From: Tolypothrix sp. PCC 7910
GTDB taxonomy: Bacteria > Cyanobacteriota > Cyanobacteriia > Cyanobacteriales > Nostocaceae
Length of the DNA stretch: 64,000 bases
NCBI RefSeq assembly: GCF_011769525.1
Contig: NZ_CP050440.1
Span: 248,001 to 312,000 of the forward strand
Direction of reading: 5' to 3'
Under the pieces are notes generated by a model. That model was given only the letters and a program-made list of their open reading frames with translations, was not told where the DNA came from and searched no databases. The translations under genes were made by a program, and so were the position numbers. How positions within the stretch are numbered: position 1 is the first letter of the stretch; each line of letters begins with the position of its first letter. This document shows positions 62,686 to 64,000 of this stretch, piece after piece.

Positions 62686-63897
62686 CTAACGAATCAATAA
62701 CGTATCAGACATTTGCTGAATCTGATTAGCTAGATTTTTCAACTCGGCTTCTCTGGATAACATAATTTCGCTAGGCTGAACATCTATTGCCTCAAAAATT
62801 GTTCGCAAGCGATATACCCAATCATGTCGCAGTAGGGAGTTGACAACATTTTCTTTTCTAATTCTGGCTAAGCGATCGCGCTGAGTATCTAAGTCAGTTA
62901 TAATTTCACCGATGTCAGGAGAATCAAAGGGAACTTTGATAATTGCATCAGGCCAATCAAAATATTTGTAAAATTCCTCTATTGTTGGCGGTTCGCCAAT
63001 CATCACTGCACCAGCCGCTGCACCCTCAAAGAAACGAGAACCAAACTCTTGATTAATTTTGGCTGTATCTAGTTCGTTAACACGTGAGCGATTAGCAAAG
63101 AAATAACGGCTTCTCTTAATTAAATTAGCTAATAAACTGCGGTGTTCTTGAGGATTGTTAACCGCAAATGTTTGTTGTTTAGCTGCATTTTTGATTCCCG
63201 AGGCTTTGATTGTATCGTAGTAATAAAAGATTGGTTGCTGTCGTGCAAATTCTAATAGGGCTTTATGGGTTACCGATGAACGACGACCTAGATAGCAAAC
63301 ATCAATATTACGGTTAGGTAAGGAGGGATAGGGACTGAATTTTAATGTATCAATCCCAGGTGGTAAATAGGTACAAGGCCGACCTGTAATTTTTGCGATC
63401 GCTTCTGTACAATTTTTTGTACCAATAAAAATATGGTCGAAATCCTTTAAAAACTCGAAGAAGTAATTATTAGATGGCTTAAGATACGATTCCCAGCATT
63501 CAACTATGTAACAAACAGACTTTTTACATTTTTGCTGCCAATTTTTGAACGAATGCAGTGCGAACAGTTCAAAGGGGGAATTAAATATGGGAAAGAACAG
63601 TTCGTACTCTTGCTCAAGTAAGAATGGATTATTACCTGGTACAAGGAAGTCAGCCAATTGTTTAGAGTTAGTTAAATACTTGGCTAGCTTGTAAATTTTC
63701 CTTAAGATACCGTCGTTAGGACTCAATGGTTCAACCATATCAACAGCATCGGTATCGTAAAGTACATCTTCAAACTCGTATAGCGTACAAAAAGCGACTA
63801 AGTTAGCCAGTTCACGCATTGATAATAGCAAAATGCGCGATTTTTCATTAGAAAAAGAATTAAATTTAGGTTTTATTAAATATTTATCGTTTGTCAT
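62686..63897 (-). CDS. Glycosyltransferase-like protein (CgeB/GT4-type C-terminal domain)
   Basis: 403 residues. The C-terminal half matches a glycosyltransferase group 1 domain: YLPPGIDTLKFSPYPSLPNRNIDVCYLGRRS (about 180-210) and FGSRFFEGAAAGAVMIGEPP (about 286-305), the latter holding the E-x-A-A-x-G donor region. The N-terminal half lacks obvious motifs and is Cys- and Tyr-containing. Likely a cell-surface sugar transferase; substrate unknown. ATG 63897 is close to the window edge and its promoter lies in the remaining 100 bp. Confidence 0.8.
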   Translation of the reverse strand: MTNDKYLIKPKFNSFSNEKSRILLLSMRELANLVAFCTLYEFEDVLYDTDAVDMVEPLSPNDGILRKIYKLAKYLTNSKQLADFLVPGNNPFLLEQEYELFFPIFNSPFELFALHSFKNWQQKCKKSVCYIVECWESYLKPSNNYFFEFLKDFDHIFIGTKNCTEAIAKITGRPCTYLPPGIDTLKFSPYPSLPNRNIDVCYLGRRSSVTHKALLEFARQQPIFYYYDTIKASGIKNAAKQQTFAVNNPQEHRSLLANLIKRSRYFFANRSRVNELDTAKINQEFGSRFFEGAAAGAVMIGEPPTIEEFYKYFDWPDAIIKVPFDSPDIGEIITDLDTQRDRLARIRKENVVNSLLRHDWVYRLRTIFEAIDVQPSEIMLSREAELKNLANQIQQMSDTLLIR

Positions 63898-64000
63898 AAT
63901 ATTACCCTGATTTAATAAAGTGTGTTACAGCAAGTTACTTGTCGTTATAAATCTGTTTCTGTTCCCAATTGGGGATTATTTATCAGTTAAGATTGACTTT

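Overview
The window is chromosomal DNA of a filamentous, very probably heterocyst-forming cyanobacterium (Nostocales; Nostoc/Anabaena/Calothrix type). This rests on many HIP1 octamers (GCGATCGC), runs of degenerate heptamer repeats between genes (CCCCAAT, GGTCATT, TGGGGCA and variants), an rbp-rpsU pair, ycf54, crtE, a cyanobacterial glycolate dehydrogenase pair and a DevBCA-type exporter. No tRNA, rRNA, CRISPR array, prophage or intact insertion sequence was seen. The accessory DNA is mostly short non-coding dispersed repeats, some of them MITE-like.

Layout. 1-2.9 kb: aerobic-type cobalamin genes cobG (5' end cut), cobH, cobI. 3.2-3.8 kb: RRM protein and ribosomal protein S21. 3.9-5.4 kb: aldo/keto reductase and an antitoxin/PIN-toxin pair. 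5.6-7.0 kb: type II NADH dehydrogenase. 7.2-11.1 kb: two-gene phosphorelay (CBS-PAS-GAF-PAS kinase, then a REC-kinase hybrid). 12.0-14.7 kb: glycolate dehydrogenase subunits GlcE and GlcF, followed by a 63-bp tandem repeat. 15.1-19.3 kb: sugar/cation symporter, phosphoribosyltransferase, AEC transporter, DD-carboxypeptidase. 20.3-22.0 kb: gene-poor, with three hairpin-plus-T-tract sites that may mark small RNAs. 22.1-27.5 kb: cell-surface polysaccharide locus with two glycosyltransferases and a Wzm/Wzt-type ABC exporter. 27.7-32.3 kb: SLH/beta-helix protein, acetyltransferase, LysR regulator.

32.6-42.1 kb is accessory-looking: small proteins, a sigma-70-like gene divergent from a one-pass membrane coiled-coil protein, a cytoplasmic alpha-amylase, a cupin, a spore-photoproduct-lyase-like radical SAM enzyme and a GY-repeat protein. 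42.2-48.0 kb: fatty acid desaturase, then an orphan NitT/TauT-type solute-binding lipoprotein next to a large hybrid kinase. 48.4-52.9 kb: TetR regulator with an envelope exporter (DevB, DUF2834, DevC, DevA); a shared palindrome lies before tetR and before the DUF2834 gene. 53.1-54.2 kb: ExbB/ExbD. 54.3-55.6 kb: AI-2E family transporter enclosed by a perfect 83-bp inverted repeat. 55.7-63.9 kb: housekeeping genes (Nudix, lipoprotein, folD, crtE, PAP2-like, ycf54, pdxJ) and a glycosyltransferase.

The leads most worth a second look are the TetR palindrome pair interrupted by a MITE, the 83-bp inverted repeat around one transporter gene, the sigma-like gene preceded by a degenerate copy of its own 5' coding end, the orphan binding protein/hybrid kinase pair, and the terminator-bearing sites in gene-poor DNA. 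No single locus can be declared a new system from sequence alone.
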